Positions 49,197 to 57,701 of a stretch of DNA of 64,000 nt are shown in pieces. Numbering within the stretch: position 1 is the first letter of the stretch; the number at the start of each line of letters is the position of its first letter. Origin of the DNA: Ilumatobacteraceae bacterium (GTDB taxonomy: Bacteria > Actinomycetota > Acidimicrobiia > Acidimicrobiales > Iamiaceae); the NCBI GenBank assembly GCA_025463265.1, contig JAOBWH010000169.1:48532-112531 (forward strand), written 5' to 3'. The notes below the pieces were generated by a model, which saw nothing but the letters and a program-made list of their open reading frames with translations, did not search any database and had not been told where the DNA came from. Made by a program: the position numbers and the translations under genes.

Positions 49197-50144
49197 TCAG
49201 TCGGGGAAGGACTCGCCGACGAGCTCTTCGGAGCGGGTCCACAGGGCGGCCGCGGTGGCGGGGTCGAGGGCGTAGGCGAAGACGCCTTCGGCGGTGGCGG
49301 GGTCGTCGGTGACCGCGCTCACGTGGCAGTTCTCGCAGTAGCGGCCGCCGACCTCCTCGGCATCGGCCCGGAACCCGGCCCACACCGTGGTGGCGGCGCC
49401 CTGCTCCGGTGACTTCCACGCCGGCTGCTCGCGTCCGGCTCGGGCCTCGTTGAGGGTGGCGATGGTCTCCTCGGTGATATGGCGGCCGAGCGGCGTCATG
49501 ATCGAACCGGGGTGCACGGCAGCGGCGCGCTGGCCGGCGTCGCGGCCGCGCCGGTCGAGCTCGACGGCGAAGAGCACGTTGGCCGTCTTCGACCGCCCGT
49601 ACGCCTGCCACGGCTCGTAGGTCGTCTGCTCGAAGTTGATGTCGTCGAGGACGACGTCGCTGAAGCGGTGGCCCGACGACGACAGGTTGATGATGCGGGC
49701 AGGGCCGTCGGCCAGCAGCGGTCGCAGCCGGTTCACCAGGAGGAAGTGGCCGAGGTGGTTGGTCCCGAACTGCGTCTCGAAGCCGTCGGCGGTGCGGCCC
49801 TCCGGACACGCCATGACGCCGGCGTTGGCGATGATCGCATCGAGCCGGTGGTGGTCGGCGCGGACGCCGTCGGTGAACGCCCGGATCGAGGCGAGGGACC
49901 CGAGGTCCACCTCTCGCACCTCGACGGTGGCACCGCCGGTCGCCGCCGCCCGGACCACCTCGGCCGCCGGCTCGGCCCGACCGGCGTCGCGCACGGCGAG
50001 CACGACGGCCGCACCGTGCGCCGCCACGGCCCGGGCGGTCTCCTGGCCCAGCCCGGATCCGGCGCCGGTGATGAGCACCGTCTGCCCGGCGAGGTCGACG
50101 CCCTCGAGGACGTCATCGGTGGTGGAGTCGAAGCCGAAGGTCAT
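49197..50144 (-). CDS. Short-chain dehydrogenase/reductase (protochlorophyllide reductase/retinol dehydrogenase-like)
   Basis: A 315-residue NAD(P)-dependent SDR. TGAGSGLGQETARAVAA (nucleotide-binding), NAGVM, and active-site YGRSK with a preceding serine in INLSSSGHR are all present. The longer C-terminal part with its GFRADAEEVGGRYCENC stretch matches the WWOX/retinol-dehydrogenase-like subgroup. Substrate unknown. It is the last gene of a minus-strand set with the MmyB-like regulator 48 bases upstream. Confidence 0.87.
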   Translation of the reverse strand: MTFGFDSTTDDVLEGVDLAGQTVLITGAGSGLGQETARAVAAHGAAVVLAVRDAGRAEPAAEVVRAAATGGATVEVREVDLGSLASIRAFTDGVRADHHRLDAIIANAGVMACPEGRTADGFETQFGTNHLGHFLLVNRLRPLLADGPARIINLSSSGHRFSDVVLDDINFEQTTYEPWQAYGRSKTANVLFAVELDRRGRDAGQRAAAVHPGSIMTPLGRHITEETIATLNEARAGREQPAWKSPEQGAATTVWAGFRADAEEVGGRYCENCHVSAVTDDPATAEGVFAYALDPATAAALWTRSEELVGESFPD

Positions 50145-50192
50145 GCGGGGGAGCCTGCCACCACCCCGGCCCTGGCGCTGGGCCGAACCCGG

Positions 50193-51005
50193 TCAGGCCG
50201 AGGCGAGGGCGCGCAGGGCGGCCTCGGTGGACTCGTCGGCGGGGTAGAAGAGCTCCACGGCGAGCTCGGCGAGGGTGATGTCCCGGGGGGTGCCGAACGA
50301 CGTGAGCGTGGTGAACAGCGACAGGACCTGATCGCCGAGGAGCAGCTCGACGGGCACCAGCAGACCCGGTCCGGCGGCGTCACCGGCGGCGTCGGCCCGG
50401 TCGAAGCCGGTGGCGATGGCCGCCAGGTTCGGGTAGGCCCGGACCTCGCGCTCGAGGTCGGCCAGGCCTGCGTCGGCGGTGGCGGTGACCATGCGCCGGA
50501 GCTGGCCGAGCAGGTACGTGGCCCACGGCTCCAGGTTGCGGGTGATGCGGGCGAGGCCGTCGGGGTGCAGGCACGCCCGGAACACGTTCACCGGCGGCCC
50601 GGCGAGCGAAGGCGGCAGCAATGCGGTGAGCAGTCCGGCCGCCCCGTTGGCGAGGACCACGTTCCAGTGGGCGTCGATCACCACGCCGGGGTACGGATCG
50701 TGGGCGTCGAGCAGGCGGCTCAGCGAGGCCCGCACCTGGTCCATCGACGGATCGTGCAACGGGGTCTCCTGGAAGCGGGGCGCGTACCCGGCGGCGAGGA
50801 GCATGGTGTTGCGCTCCCGCAGCGGGACCTCGAGGTGGTGGGCGAGGCTGAGGACCAGCTCCGGGCTGGGCTTGGACCGCCCGGTCTCGACGAAGCTGAG
50901 GTGCCGGGCGGAGACGCCGGCGTCGAGCGCCAGGTCGAGCTGGCTGCGACGGCGGCGTCCCCGCCACTCCTTCACCAACGGGCCCACGCCTGCCGTCGCT
51001 GCCAT
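50193..51005 (-). CDS. XRE-family regulator with MmyB-like ligand domain
   Basis: A 270-residue regulator. An N-terminal XRE helix-turn-helix (about residues 15-65; SQLDLALDAGVSARHLSFVETGRSKPS reduced to the conserved core ARHLSFVETGRSKPS) precedes a MmyB-type C-terminal domain (about 105-265) with DAHWNVVLANGAA and FRACLHPDGLARITRN. MmyB-like domains have been reported to bind fatty acids or similar ligands in some actinobacteria. ATG 51005. It is likely to control the SDR and SnoaL-like genes flanking it on the same strand. Confidence 0.85.
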   Translation of the reverse strand: MAATAGVGPLVKEWRGRRRRSQLDLALDAGVSARHLSFVETGRSKPSPELVLSLAHHLEVPLRERNTMLLAAGYAPRFQETPLHDPSMDQVRASLSRLLDAHDPYPGVVIDAHWNVVLANGAAGLLTALLPPSLAGPPVNVFRACLHPDGLARITRNLEPWATYLLGQLRRMVTATADAGLADLEREVRAYPNLAAIATGFDRADAAGDAAGPGLLVPVELLLGDQVLSLFTTLTSFGTPRDITLAELAVELFYPADESTEAALRALASA

Positions 51006-51055
51006 GTGGGTGCTCCTCGTGCGTCGGGCGGGTGTGCGGGCCTCAGGGTGCCAGG

Positions 51056-51469
51056 TCAGGCGGCGGCGAGGTCGCCGAAGAAGCCGATGATGCGGGTGAG
51101 GCGGCCGTCGACGATCTCGGCGATGTCGGTGCCGCCCACCGCGATGGCCCCGTCTCCGGCCACGAGCTCCCACCCGTAGCGGGCGATGCCGTGGTGCTCG
51201 TCGATCACGGTGGTGCGCCGGAAGGTGTGCCCGGGGAAGTGCTCGAGGACGGTGTCGACCAGGTCGGCGATGCCGGCGACGCCGGTGCCGTCGAAGGGCG
51301 GATCGAGCAGCTGGCCGTCGTCGGCCCAGACCTGGGCGAGCAGCTCGGTGCGACGGGCCCGGTCGGGCTCGGCGTACGCAGCGAGGTGCACATCGACCAG
51401 GGCGGCGGTCCCGCCGACCGGTGCGGTCGTGACGGGGGCGGTGGTGTCGGGGGCGGTGGTGTCGGTCAT
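51056..51469 (-). CDS. SnoaL-like polyketide cyclase-fold protein
   Basis: A 137-residue NTF2-fold protein: VDVHLAAYAEPDRARRTELL, WADDGQLLDPP, GIADLVDTVLEHFPGHTF and the final GRLTRIIGFFGDL. Thr/Ala/Pro-rich repeats (TTAPDTTAPVTTAP) occupy the first 18 residues and the rest is domain. It belongs to the nuclear transport factor 2/SnoaL-like isomerase group. ATG 51469 is supported by the divergent, palindrome-rich upstream region. Probably first gene of SnoaL-MmyB-SDR. Confidence 0.77.
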   Translation of the reverse strand: MTDTTAPDTTAPVTTAPVGGTAALVDVHLAAYAEPDRARRTELLAQVWADDGQLLDPPFDGTGVAGIADLVDTVLEHFPGHTFRRTTVIDEHHGIARYGWELVAGDGAIAVGGTDIAEIVDGRLTRIIGFFGDLAAA

Positions 51470-51487
51470 GGAGGGCTCCGGTGGATC

Positions 51488-51551
51488 GGTGGTCGGTTGA
51501 CCACCAGATCGTGCGCCCGATCGCGCCGACGATCGATTACCCGTCGGGTAA
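51488..51551. promoter_or_regulatory. Two palindromes upstream of the SnoaL-like gene
   Basis: GGTGGTC-GGTT-GACCACC (51488-51505) and TTACCC-GTC-GGGTAA (51537-51551) lie upstream of the ATG at 51469. Both are perfect. The second is AT-richer than its surroundings. They are candidate operators for the MmyB-like regulator encoded in the same unit; the gene on the other side (SARP) ends here, so control is of the leftward unit. Confidence 0.5.
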
Positions 51552-51608
51552 CCGCCGACCGGACCGGTCAGATGCCCGCACGTCGGCCGGACCGCCTGTC
51601 GCAGAGCA

Positions 51609-52568
51609 TCAGGATCCGTGGTGGCGCCCGCCACCGAACGCGTGAGGGCGACGCGAGCCGACGCACCGGCGGGCGACCGGTCGCGTCGCCGCGACCGCGA
51701 CCCCGCCGGTCGGCGCGGCGGGTTCAAGGTCGAGGGGCGGGAGCGGCAGCAGGGGACCGAGGCCGATGCCGAGGGTGGGGGCCTGGGCGAAGAGGTCGCT
51801 CTCGAGCTGGCGCAGCTCGGGTCCCAGCGAGAGGCCGGCGTCGGCGAGGGCGCTGCGGGCCGCGTGGATCGTGGCGATGGCCTCGGCCGGCTCGCCGGCG
51901 CGGTAGCGGGCCACGGCGAGCAGCGCCCAGAGCCGCTCGGCCCGAGGGATGAGCGCGACCCGCCGCCGGAGATCGGCGATCGCCTCGTGGTGCCGGCCGA
52001 GCGCCAGGCGCCCGGTCTGGAGCAGTTCGAACGCCGTGGCGCGACGGGCGTCGAGACGGGCGGCCTCGGCGATCACGAAGGCTGCCTCGGCGAGCTCCGG
52101 CAGCAGCACCGACCCGGTGTCGACGGCTCCCTCCAGGCGTCGGACGACGGCGGCCGGTCGGCCGGCGGCGGCGTCCGCGGCGGCGGACGTCACCTCGGCC
52201 TCGAACCGGCCGACGTCCACCTGCGACCGCTCGACCAGCAGCTGGTAGCCGCCGGGGCGCAGCACCAGGACCTGCGGTGACCGGGCGGGCGGCCGGGCGG
52301 GCTCGAGGACCCGTCGCAGGTTCGAGATGGACGCCTGGAGGGAGCCGCGGGCGCTGGCCGGTGCGCCGTCACCCCAGACCAGCTCGATGAGGCGGTCCGG
52401 AGGGAGCGGCTGGCCGAGCGACAGGAGGAGGGCGGCGAGGAGGCGTCGGGGCTGCGGGCCGCCGAGCTCGAGCTCGACCGGACCCGCAGCGGCCGTCCGC
52501 CACGCCGCCAGCCCGCCCATCAGTTGGAACCGCAGCTCGTCACCCATGTCCTGCTCCCGTCTCGCCAT
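51609..52568 (-). CDS. SARP/BTAD-domain transcriptional activator
   Basis: A 319-residue regulator of the AfsR/SARP group. A winged-helix DNA-binding domain (about 10-100; LELGGPQPRRLLAALLLSLG and ASISNLRRVLEP with the GYQLLV end) is followed by a bacterial transcriptional activation (BTAD) helical domain (about 105-255). There is no ATPase, and the C-terminal 45 residues are Pro/Gly/Arg-rich. SARPs activate secondary metabolism in Streptomyces; here it sits next to a hemerythrin gene, not a biosynthetic cluster. The start may be the Met at 52547 (MGDELRF), which would separate it from the hemerythrin stop by 28 bases. Confidence 0.83.
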   Translation of the reverse strand: MARREQDMGDELRFQLMGGLAAWRTAAAGPVELELGGPQPRRLLAALLLSLGQPLPPDRLIELVWGDGAPASARGSLQASISNLRRVLEPARPPARSPQVLVLRPGGYQLLVERSQVDVGRFEAEVTSAAADAAAGRPAAVVRRLEGAVDTGSVLLPELAEAAFVIAEAARLDARRATAFELLQTGRLALGRHHEAIADLRRRVALIPRAERLWALLAVARYRAGEPAEAIATIHAARSALADAGLSLGPELRQLESDLFAQAPTLGIGLGPLLPLPPLDLEPAAPTGGVAVAATRPVARRCVGSRRPHAFGGGRHHGS

Positions 52569-52575
52569 CGCTCGT

Positions 52576-53280
52576 TCAGGCCAGGCCGAGCCGGCGGGCC
52601 AGCGCCGTGTGGTCGGCTGGATCCAGCACGGAACCGGCGAGCCCCCACACGCCCTGGAACGCCTCGGCGGGGGCGTGCTCCCGGATGCCGCCCAGCATCT
52701 CGCTGCGGTCGTCGAGGTTCATGGCGGGGAGCATGAGGGCGAGCGAACGGGCCATCTGGTCAGGCGGGATGCTGGCCAGGATCTGGCCGTGGATGCCGGC
52801 GACGGCTGCGGGCCCGACGGCCGCCTCGAGCGCCGGCATGATCTCGCGCTCCTCCACGTCCTGGTGCACCAGGTAGATCGACGTGAAGCCGGCGAGGTCG
52901 AGGTACAGCTGGTGCAGCAGCGCTCGTTCGTGGCCCGCCACGTCCTCGACGAGGTGCTCGGCGAAGTCGACCAGGTAGGCGGCCCGGCCGTCGAAGAGAG
53001 CGTGGTCGCGGACGATGCGCTCGGCGAGCGCCGGCAGGTGCACGTGCAGGACCGGGTCGATCGCGGTGTCCTCGTGGTGGGCGTGCGACTCGAGGAACGT
53101 CATCGCGGTGGTGACGGCGTCGGCCAGGGTGCGGCGGGCCGCGCAGTCCGACGGGTCGGTCCGTCCGGCCAGCTCCACCAGGTCGAACAGCTGGGTGCGG
53201 ATGCCCTTGTGGATGTCGCGGTACAGGTCGAGGGTGACGGTGGGGATGGCAGGGGGCTGGAAGGTCTCGGTGATGGTCAT
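52576..53280 (-). CDS. Hemerythrin-like domain protein
   Basis: A 234-residue four-helix hemerythrin-fold protein expected to carry a di-iron oxygen-, NO- or redox-sensing centre. Candidate ligands are H24 (LYRDIHKGI), the His cluster in ESHAHHEDTAID, RIVRDHALFDGR, HERALLHQL and HQDVEEREIMP. A C-terminal region of about 60 residues has no recognisable domain. It starts at ATG 53280 and shares a 148-base divergent promoter region with the PNPOx-type pair. The SARP gene follows within eight bases. Confidence 0.85.
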   Translation of the reverse strand: MTITETFQPPAIPTVTLDLYRDIHKGIRTQLFDLVELAGRTDPSDCAARRTLADAVTTAMTFLESHAHHEDTAIDPVLHVHLPALAERIVRDHALFDGRAAYLVDFAEHLVEDVAGHERALLHQLYLDLAGFTSIYLVHQDVEEREIMPALEAAVGPAAVAGIHGQILASIPPDQMARSLALMLPAMNLDDRSEMLGGIREHAPAEAFQGVWGLAGSVLDPADHTALARRLGLA

Positions 53281-53428
53281 GGCGGTTCCTCCGATCGAGG
53301 CCCCCCGGTGGATCCGGACGGCGCATGCGGTGTGGTTCGATCGTGAGGGACTTCGGTCCGGCCTGCTCCCAAATGGCCCGTAACCTCTTGCTAAGTAGTT
53401 GCGAAACAGCACGGCGGAGGGGCCGATC

Positions 53429-53911
53429 ATGCTCACCGACGAGGCGCGGGACCTGCTCGAGGGCGGGTGCGCCCTGATCATCGGTCTGACCAAGGCGGAC
53501 GGGTCTCCCTTCGCGACCCGGGGCTGGGGCTTCGACGTGGAGGACCCGGCTGATACGGCCCGGGTCCTCGTCCGGGCGGCGGATCTGGCGGCGCTGGGCG
53601 TGCACGTCGGCGACGCACCCGACGTGCCGATCGCCGTCACCGCAGCCGACGTCCGGACGCTCGCGTCGGTGCAGCTCAAGGGCCGCCTGGCCCGGGTCAC
53701 ACCGTCGGTCGAGGGCGATGCCGAGCGCATGGACCGCTACTGCGACGTGTTCATCGACGCCATCGTCGAGGTCGACGGCATCGCACGGGAGGTCGGCGAG
53801 CGCTGGCGCCACACCGACACCGTGGTGCGGGCGTGGATCCGGTTCGAGGAGCTCTTCGTCCAGACGCCCGGGCCGGGTGCCGGCGCATCGGTCGCCAAGG
53901 TGCAGGGGTGA
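53429..53911 (+). CDS. Pyridoxamine 5'-phosphate oxidase-like split-barrel protein
   Basis: A 160-residue protein of the FMN-binding split-barrel type: LTDEARDLLEGGCALIIGLTKADGSPFATRGWGF and later VQLKGRLARVTP. Typical small members bind FMN, F420 or haem. ATG 53429 is used because GGAGG lies 15 bases upstream; the in-frame ATG at 53399 would place that site inside the gene. Its stop overlaps the GTG of the next gene (GTGA). A role in redox sensing or detoxification with the divergent hemerythrin is inferred from layout. Confidence 0.72.
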   Translation: MLTDEARDLLEGGCALIIGLTKADGSPFATRGWGFDVEDPADTARVLVRAADLAALGVHVGDAPDVPIAVTAADVRTLASVQLKGRLARVTPSVEGDAERMDRYCDVFIDAIVEVDGIAREVGERWRHTDTVVRAWIRFEELFVQTPGPGAGASVAKVQG

Positions 53912-55302
53912 CGACGCCGGAGGGCGGCTCGTCGGCCGCGCCGGAGCGGGCGCTGCGCGACATCGCCCACACCCTGGCTGGCTACGTCCCGTCCGTCCTG
54001 GCCACGTCGTCAGCTGCGGGCGTGCCCAACGTGACCTACGTGTCCAAGGTGCTGATGGTGGACGAGCAGCGCGTGGCGCTGTCGAACCAGTTCCTCTCCA
54101 AGACGGCGCGGAACCTGGCGGAGAACCCCCAGGTGAGCCTGCTGGTGGTGGATGGCGAGTCCCACGACGAGTACCGGCTCACGCTCGTCTACGAGCGGAC
54201 GGAGCGGCGCGGCCCGGTGTTCGATCAGCTGGCGACCGACGTCGACCTCATCGCGTCCATGGTCGGGATGGAGGACGTGTTCCGCCTCCAGGCCGCCGAC
54301 ATCTACCGCTGCACGAACATCGAGGTCATCCGCGAGCTGGGTCCGATCGATCCGCCCGGCCGCCTCGACTCGGTCGCGGCGGGACGGGGTCTGGGCGAGC
54401 TGTGCGCCCGCATCAGCCGCTGCCGCGACCTGGACGCGCTGGTGCGCGTGACGGTCGACGGTCTCGCCGAGCTGCTCGGTCACGACCACTCCATGCTCCT
54501 GCTCGCCGACGAGACCGGCCGCACCCTCTTCACCATCGCCAGTCGCGGCTACGAGACCGAGGGCATCGGTTCGGAGGTCTCGGTGGGCGATGGGGTGGTG
54601 GGCATGGCCGCCGCCCAGTGCGCGGCCATGCGCGTCGGCAACCTCCGCCAGATGGTCAAGTACGGCAGCTCCGTCCGCCGGTCCTTCGAGGAGGCGGGTG
54701 GCATCGGCCCGGGTCGGGAGATCCCGGTCCCGTCGCTGTTCGAGGCCGAGAGCCGACTGGCCGTCCCGGCGATGGCCCTCGGTCAGCTCGTCGGCGTGCT
54801 CACGGTCGAGGACGGCCGCAAGCACCGCTACACCGAGGTCGACGAGTCGGCGCTGCAGGTGGTGGCCTCCTTGCTGGCCAGCACGATCGAGGCGATCCGC
54901 GCCGAGGAGCGGGCCGTGGAGGCGGCCTCGGTCCGCTCGCCGGCGGCGCCGCCCACCACGGAGGGGCCCACCACGCACGTGCGGTTCTTCGCCGTCGACG
55001 GCAGCACGTTCCTCGATGGCGACTACCTGATCAAGGGCGTGGCCGGCCGCCTCCTGTGGTCGCTGCTGCGCCAGAACCAGGACGAGGGCCGCATCGAGTT
55101 CACCAACCGGGAGGTCCGCCTGGACCCGTCGCTCGACCTGCCCGACTTCCGGGACAACTTCGAGAGCCGCCTCATCTTGTTGAAGCGGCGCCTCGACGAG
55201 CGCGGTGCGCCGATCCGCATCGCCAAGACCGGTCGGGGCCGGTTCCGCCTCGACGTGGGTGCCGCCCTGCGCCTCGAGGCGATGGGCTCGCCGGAGGACT
55301 GA
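53908..55302 (+). CDS. Split-barrel / GAF / winged-helix-like regulatory protein
   Basis: A 464-residue three-part protein. Residues about 15-155 are a PNPOx-like split barrel (SVLATSSAAGVPNVTYVSKVL, NPQVSLLVVDGESHDEYRL). Residues about 180-350 form a GAF domain (LCARISRCRDLDALVRVTVDG, DHSMLLLADETGR, AVPAMALGQLVGVLTVEDG). The last 95 residues resemble a winged-helix DNA-binding or transcription-regulation domain (VAGRLLWSLLRQNQDEGRIEFTNRE, then a basic FESRLILLKRRLDERG). Such fusions suggest a cofactor-linked redox input controlling transcription. GTG start overlaps the upstream gene. Confidence 0.78.
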   Translation: MTTPEGGSSAAPERALRDIAHTLAGYVPSVLATSSAAGVPNVTYVSKVLMVDEQRVALSNQFLSKTARNLAENPQVSLLVVDGESHDEYRLTLVYERTERRGPVFDQLATDVDLIASMVGMEDVFRLQAADIYRCTNIEVIRELGPIDPPGRLDSVAAGRGLGELCARISRCRDLDALVRVTVDGLAELLGHDHSMLLLADETGRTLFTIASRGYETEGIGSEVSVGDGVVGMAAAQCAAMRVGNLRQMVKYGSSVRRSFEEAGGIGPGREIPVPSLFEAESRLAVPAMALGQLVGVLTVEDGRKHRYTEVDESALQVVASLLASTIEAIRAEERAVEAASVRSPAAPPTTEGPTTHVRFFAVDGSTFLDGDYLIKGVAGRLLWSLLRQNQDEGRIEFTNREVRLDPSLDLPDFRDNFESRLILLKRRLDERGAPIRIAKTGRGRFRLDVGAALRLEAMGSPED

Positions 55303-55311
55303 CCGTCCCGG

Positions 55312-57219
55312 CTACTTGACGACGAGGTTGACGTAGTCGGCGCTGCTCAGCAGGACCAGCGCCCCCCACTCGGGTCCGGCGTGGTCCCGGTCGGCGTCGC
55401 CGACCTGCTTCCAGAGCGCCTTCGACGGCATGGCGTGGAGCATCCCCAGACCCATCAGCGTGGCGTCGACCTCAGGCGCCAGGAAGCGCCGGCCCTCGCT
55501 GCTCTCGGAGAAGGCCACCATCACGTCGCCCCGGCTCATGCCGCCGGCCATCTTGTTGACCCAGTGGTCCAGCCCGGCGGTGTCGGGCTTGCGCTGGAGG
55601 ACGTTGCCGTAGACGAGGGTGACGAAGCCGGTGTTGTCGACGTTGCCGTAGGCGGTCTTGAACTCGCTCGATCCGGCGAACGAGGCGGCGATCACGCTGA
55701 GCTTGGTGCCGCCGACCCGCTTCTTCACCCAGAAGTTGAGCCCGTTGAGGTCCGGGACCCGGTGGAAGAACGCCTGGTAGAGGCGGGCGACGGGCTCGCG
55801 GTGCTGGGCCCAGGCGGGGTCGTGGGCGGAGCGGGCGATGAGGTGGCCGGGCGTGAGCCGCCCGTTGTCGAGGTCGGCCTGGACCGCTGCGTCGTTCGAG
55901 GTGAGCCCGAAGTCGGTGCGCATCCGGGCGGCCAAGGGGCCGAAGCCGGGAAACGGACCCAGGGGCTGGTAGCCCTGGGCGAACGCGTCGGCCGCACCGT
56001 TCGTGTCGCCGGCGATGAGGTTGGTGCTCGTCGAGGTGAACCCGACGGTCCCGTTCGATGCGAGCGATGCCCCCGTCGCACCCTGGTCGGTGTTGGTGTA
56101 GCCGTCGTTGCCGATCTGGTTCGTCAGGTTGCCGGAGATCTCCCGGAGGTAGACGTCGGTCTTGGCGTTGTTGGCCACCGAGGCCAGGTTGTCCGCCGTG
56201 GACTCGAACGCCACGAAGGTGGCAGCGGCGTACAGATCGGGGTGGCTCGACTCGCCGTTCGCCTGGGCGCCCCCGGTCTTCACGCTGAGGCGGTGGGTGG
56301 TCCCGGCGGCGAGGTCGCGGAGGAAGACGTCCCGGCTGTTGTTGGTGTCGTCGGTGACCAGGTTGTTGGCATCGGAGGTGAAGGCCACGTAGCGACCGTC
56401 GCCGCTGACCGAGGACTCGGTGCTCCCGCTGTTGGGGGCGACCTCGGTGTCGCTCAGGCTGACCCGCTTGGTCGTCCCGGTCTCGCGGTCGCGCTCGAAC
56501 ACGTCGGGGGCGAAGTTGTTGTCGTTGGCGACGAGGTTGCTGGCGTGGCTGGTGAAGGTCACGTACCGGGCGTCCGGGCTGACGCTGGGCTGGCCGGAGG
56601 TTCCGTTGGGCATCTGTCCGCCCCCGAGCACGTCGATCTGCTCGGTGTAGCCACCATCGGCCTGGGCCCACAGGTGGTTGGTGACGGTGGCGAAGACCAC
56701 GTAGTAGCCGTTGTCGCTGAGCGTGCTCTCTCCGGCCTTGGCCGCCACCTGGCTGCCCGTGCCGCCCGTGAAGTTGGCGCGTCGCGTGTGGTGGTTCGAG
56801 ATGCGGTGCACGTAGAGGTCCCGAGCGGTCGGAGCGCCCTGGCCCATGTTGGTGGCGGCGGTGGCGAACAGGATCTGGTCGCCGTCGGCGCTGATCCCCT
56901 CGACGGTGGAGGCGGCGTTGGCCGGCTGCCCGTCGTCGGCCACCGAGATGAGGGTGGTCCCGCCGCTGACGAGGCTCTTCACGTAGCTGCCGCTCAGGCC
57001 GGGGCGGCTGAAGGCCAGCCACTGGCCGTCGGCCGAGACGCGAGCGGCCGTGGTGCCGCCCGCGTACTGGGCCCCGGTCGAGTCGGTGGCGCGGGTGATG
57101 ACCGTCGCCGACAACGTGCTGTACGCGGAGGCCGGCGCGGCCAGGACCGGGGCGAGGACGGCGGTGGCGGTGAGCGCCAGGGCGGCGCAGGAGCGGCGGT
57201 TGAGGTGCATGCTGGCCAT
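55312..57219 (-). CDS. Secreted TolB/PD40-like beta-propeller with C-terminal DUF4214 module
   Basis: A 635-residue exported protein with a signal peptide (MHLNRRSCAALALTATAVLA, ending APASA). The N-terminal 400 residues contain PD40-like repeats (VSPDARYVTFTSHASNLVAND, VSGDGRYVAFTSDANNLVTDD reduced to their conserved parts SPDARYVTF and SGDGRYVAF), a six- or seven-bladed propeller. The C-terminal 200 residues form a DUF4214 module with FAGSSEFKTAYGN and AFSESSEG-like motifs, as in the protein at 10307. No catalytic residues seen. Probably a surface recognition protein. Confidence 0.8.
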   Translation of the reverse strand: MASMHLNRRSCAALALTATAVLAPVLAAPASAYSTLSATVITRATDSTGAQYAGGTTAARVSADGQWLAFSRPGLSGSYVKSLVSGGTTLISVADDGQPANAASTVEGISADGDQILFATAATNMGQGAPTARDLYVHRISNHHTRRANFTGGTGSQVAAKAGESTLSDNGYYVVFATVTNHLWAQADGGYTEQIDVLGGGQMPNGTSGQPSVSPDARYVTFTSHASNLVANDNNFAPDVFERDRETGTTKRVSLSDTEVAPNSGSTESSVSGDGRYVAFTSDANNLVTDDTNNSRDVFLRDLAAGTTHRLSVKTGGAQANGESSHPDLYAAATFVAFESTADNLASVANNAKTDVYLREISGNLTNQIGNDGYTNTDQGATGASLASNGTVGFTSTSTNLIAGDTNGAADAFAQGYQPLGPFPGFGPLAARMRTDFGLTSNDAAVQADLDNGRLTPGHLIARSAHDPAWAQHREPVARLYQAFFHRVPDLNGLNFWVKKRVGGTKLSVIAASFAGSSEFKTAYGNVDNTGFVTLVYGNVLQRKPDTAGLDHWVNKMAGGMSRGDVMVAFSESSEGRRFLAPEVDATLMGLGMLHAMPSKALWKQVGDADRDHAGPEWGALVLLSSADYVNLVVK

Positions 57220-57337
57220 CTTCTGCTCGTCGCCGCCCCTCGCCGAGAGCAGCGACTACTCATGTCCCCTGGTCGACTGCTCACCGATCCGGAGGGGGAA
57301 GGTGCCCTGGGTCGTCCTCGTCCGTCGCCGGACCTGA

Positions 57338-57601
57338 TCAGCTGCGGCGGACCCGGGCCACGCTGGTTGCGGGGGTGTCGCCGAGCTCGATGCGGACCGG
57401 CTGATCCGGATCGAGCTGGTCGTCGCTCGCCTCCTGCTCGATCTCGGTGTCGGTCGGCGGCTTCGGGTCGTAGATCTGCCCGAGCGCCCGGCCCATCCCG
57501 AGCATCATCGCCCCGTTCAGCTTCCGAACCGTCTTGACCGGCCGCCGCGCCGGCACCTCCTCGTCGAGGTCGACGGGGTCATCGAACGGGTCCGCGGCCA
57601 T
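57338..57601 (-). CDS. Small acidic hypothetical protein
   Basis: An 87-residue protein with Asp/Pro-rich ends and a central KLNGAMMLGMGRALGQIYDPKPPTDTEIEQE segment of about 30 residues, which could be one amphipathic helix. I do not recognise a family. ATG 57601 is the start closest to coding-like composition; it is divergent from the DUF2817 peptidase with 100 bases between. Confidence 0.6.
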   Translation of the reverse strand: MAADPFDDPVDLDEEVPARRPVKTVRKLNGAMMLGMGRALGQIYDPKPPTDTEIEQEASDDQLDPDQPVRIELGDTPATSVARVRRS

Positions 57602-57701
57602 GGCGCCGAGGGTACCGACCGGCCCGGCCGGCGCAGCAGCGGGTCGCCGTCCCCTCGGACGGCGCAGAACTCCTCGCAGCGTGCCTGCAAGAATCCCCGG
57701 C

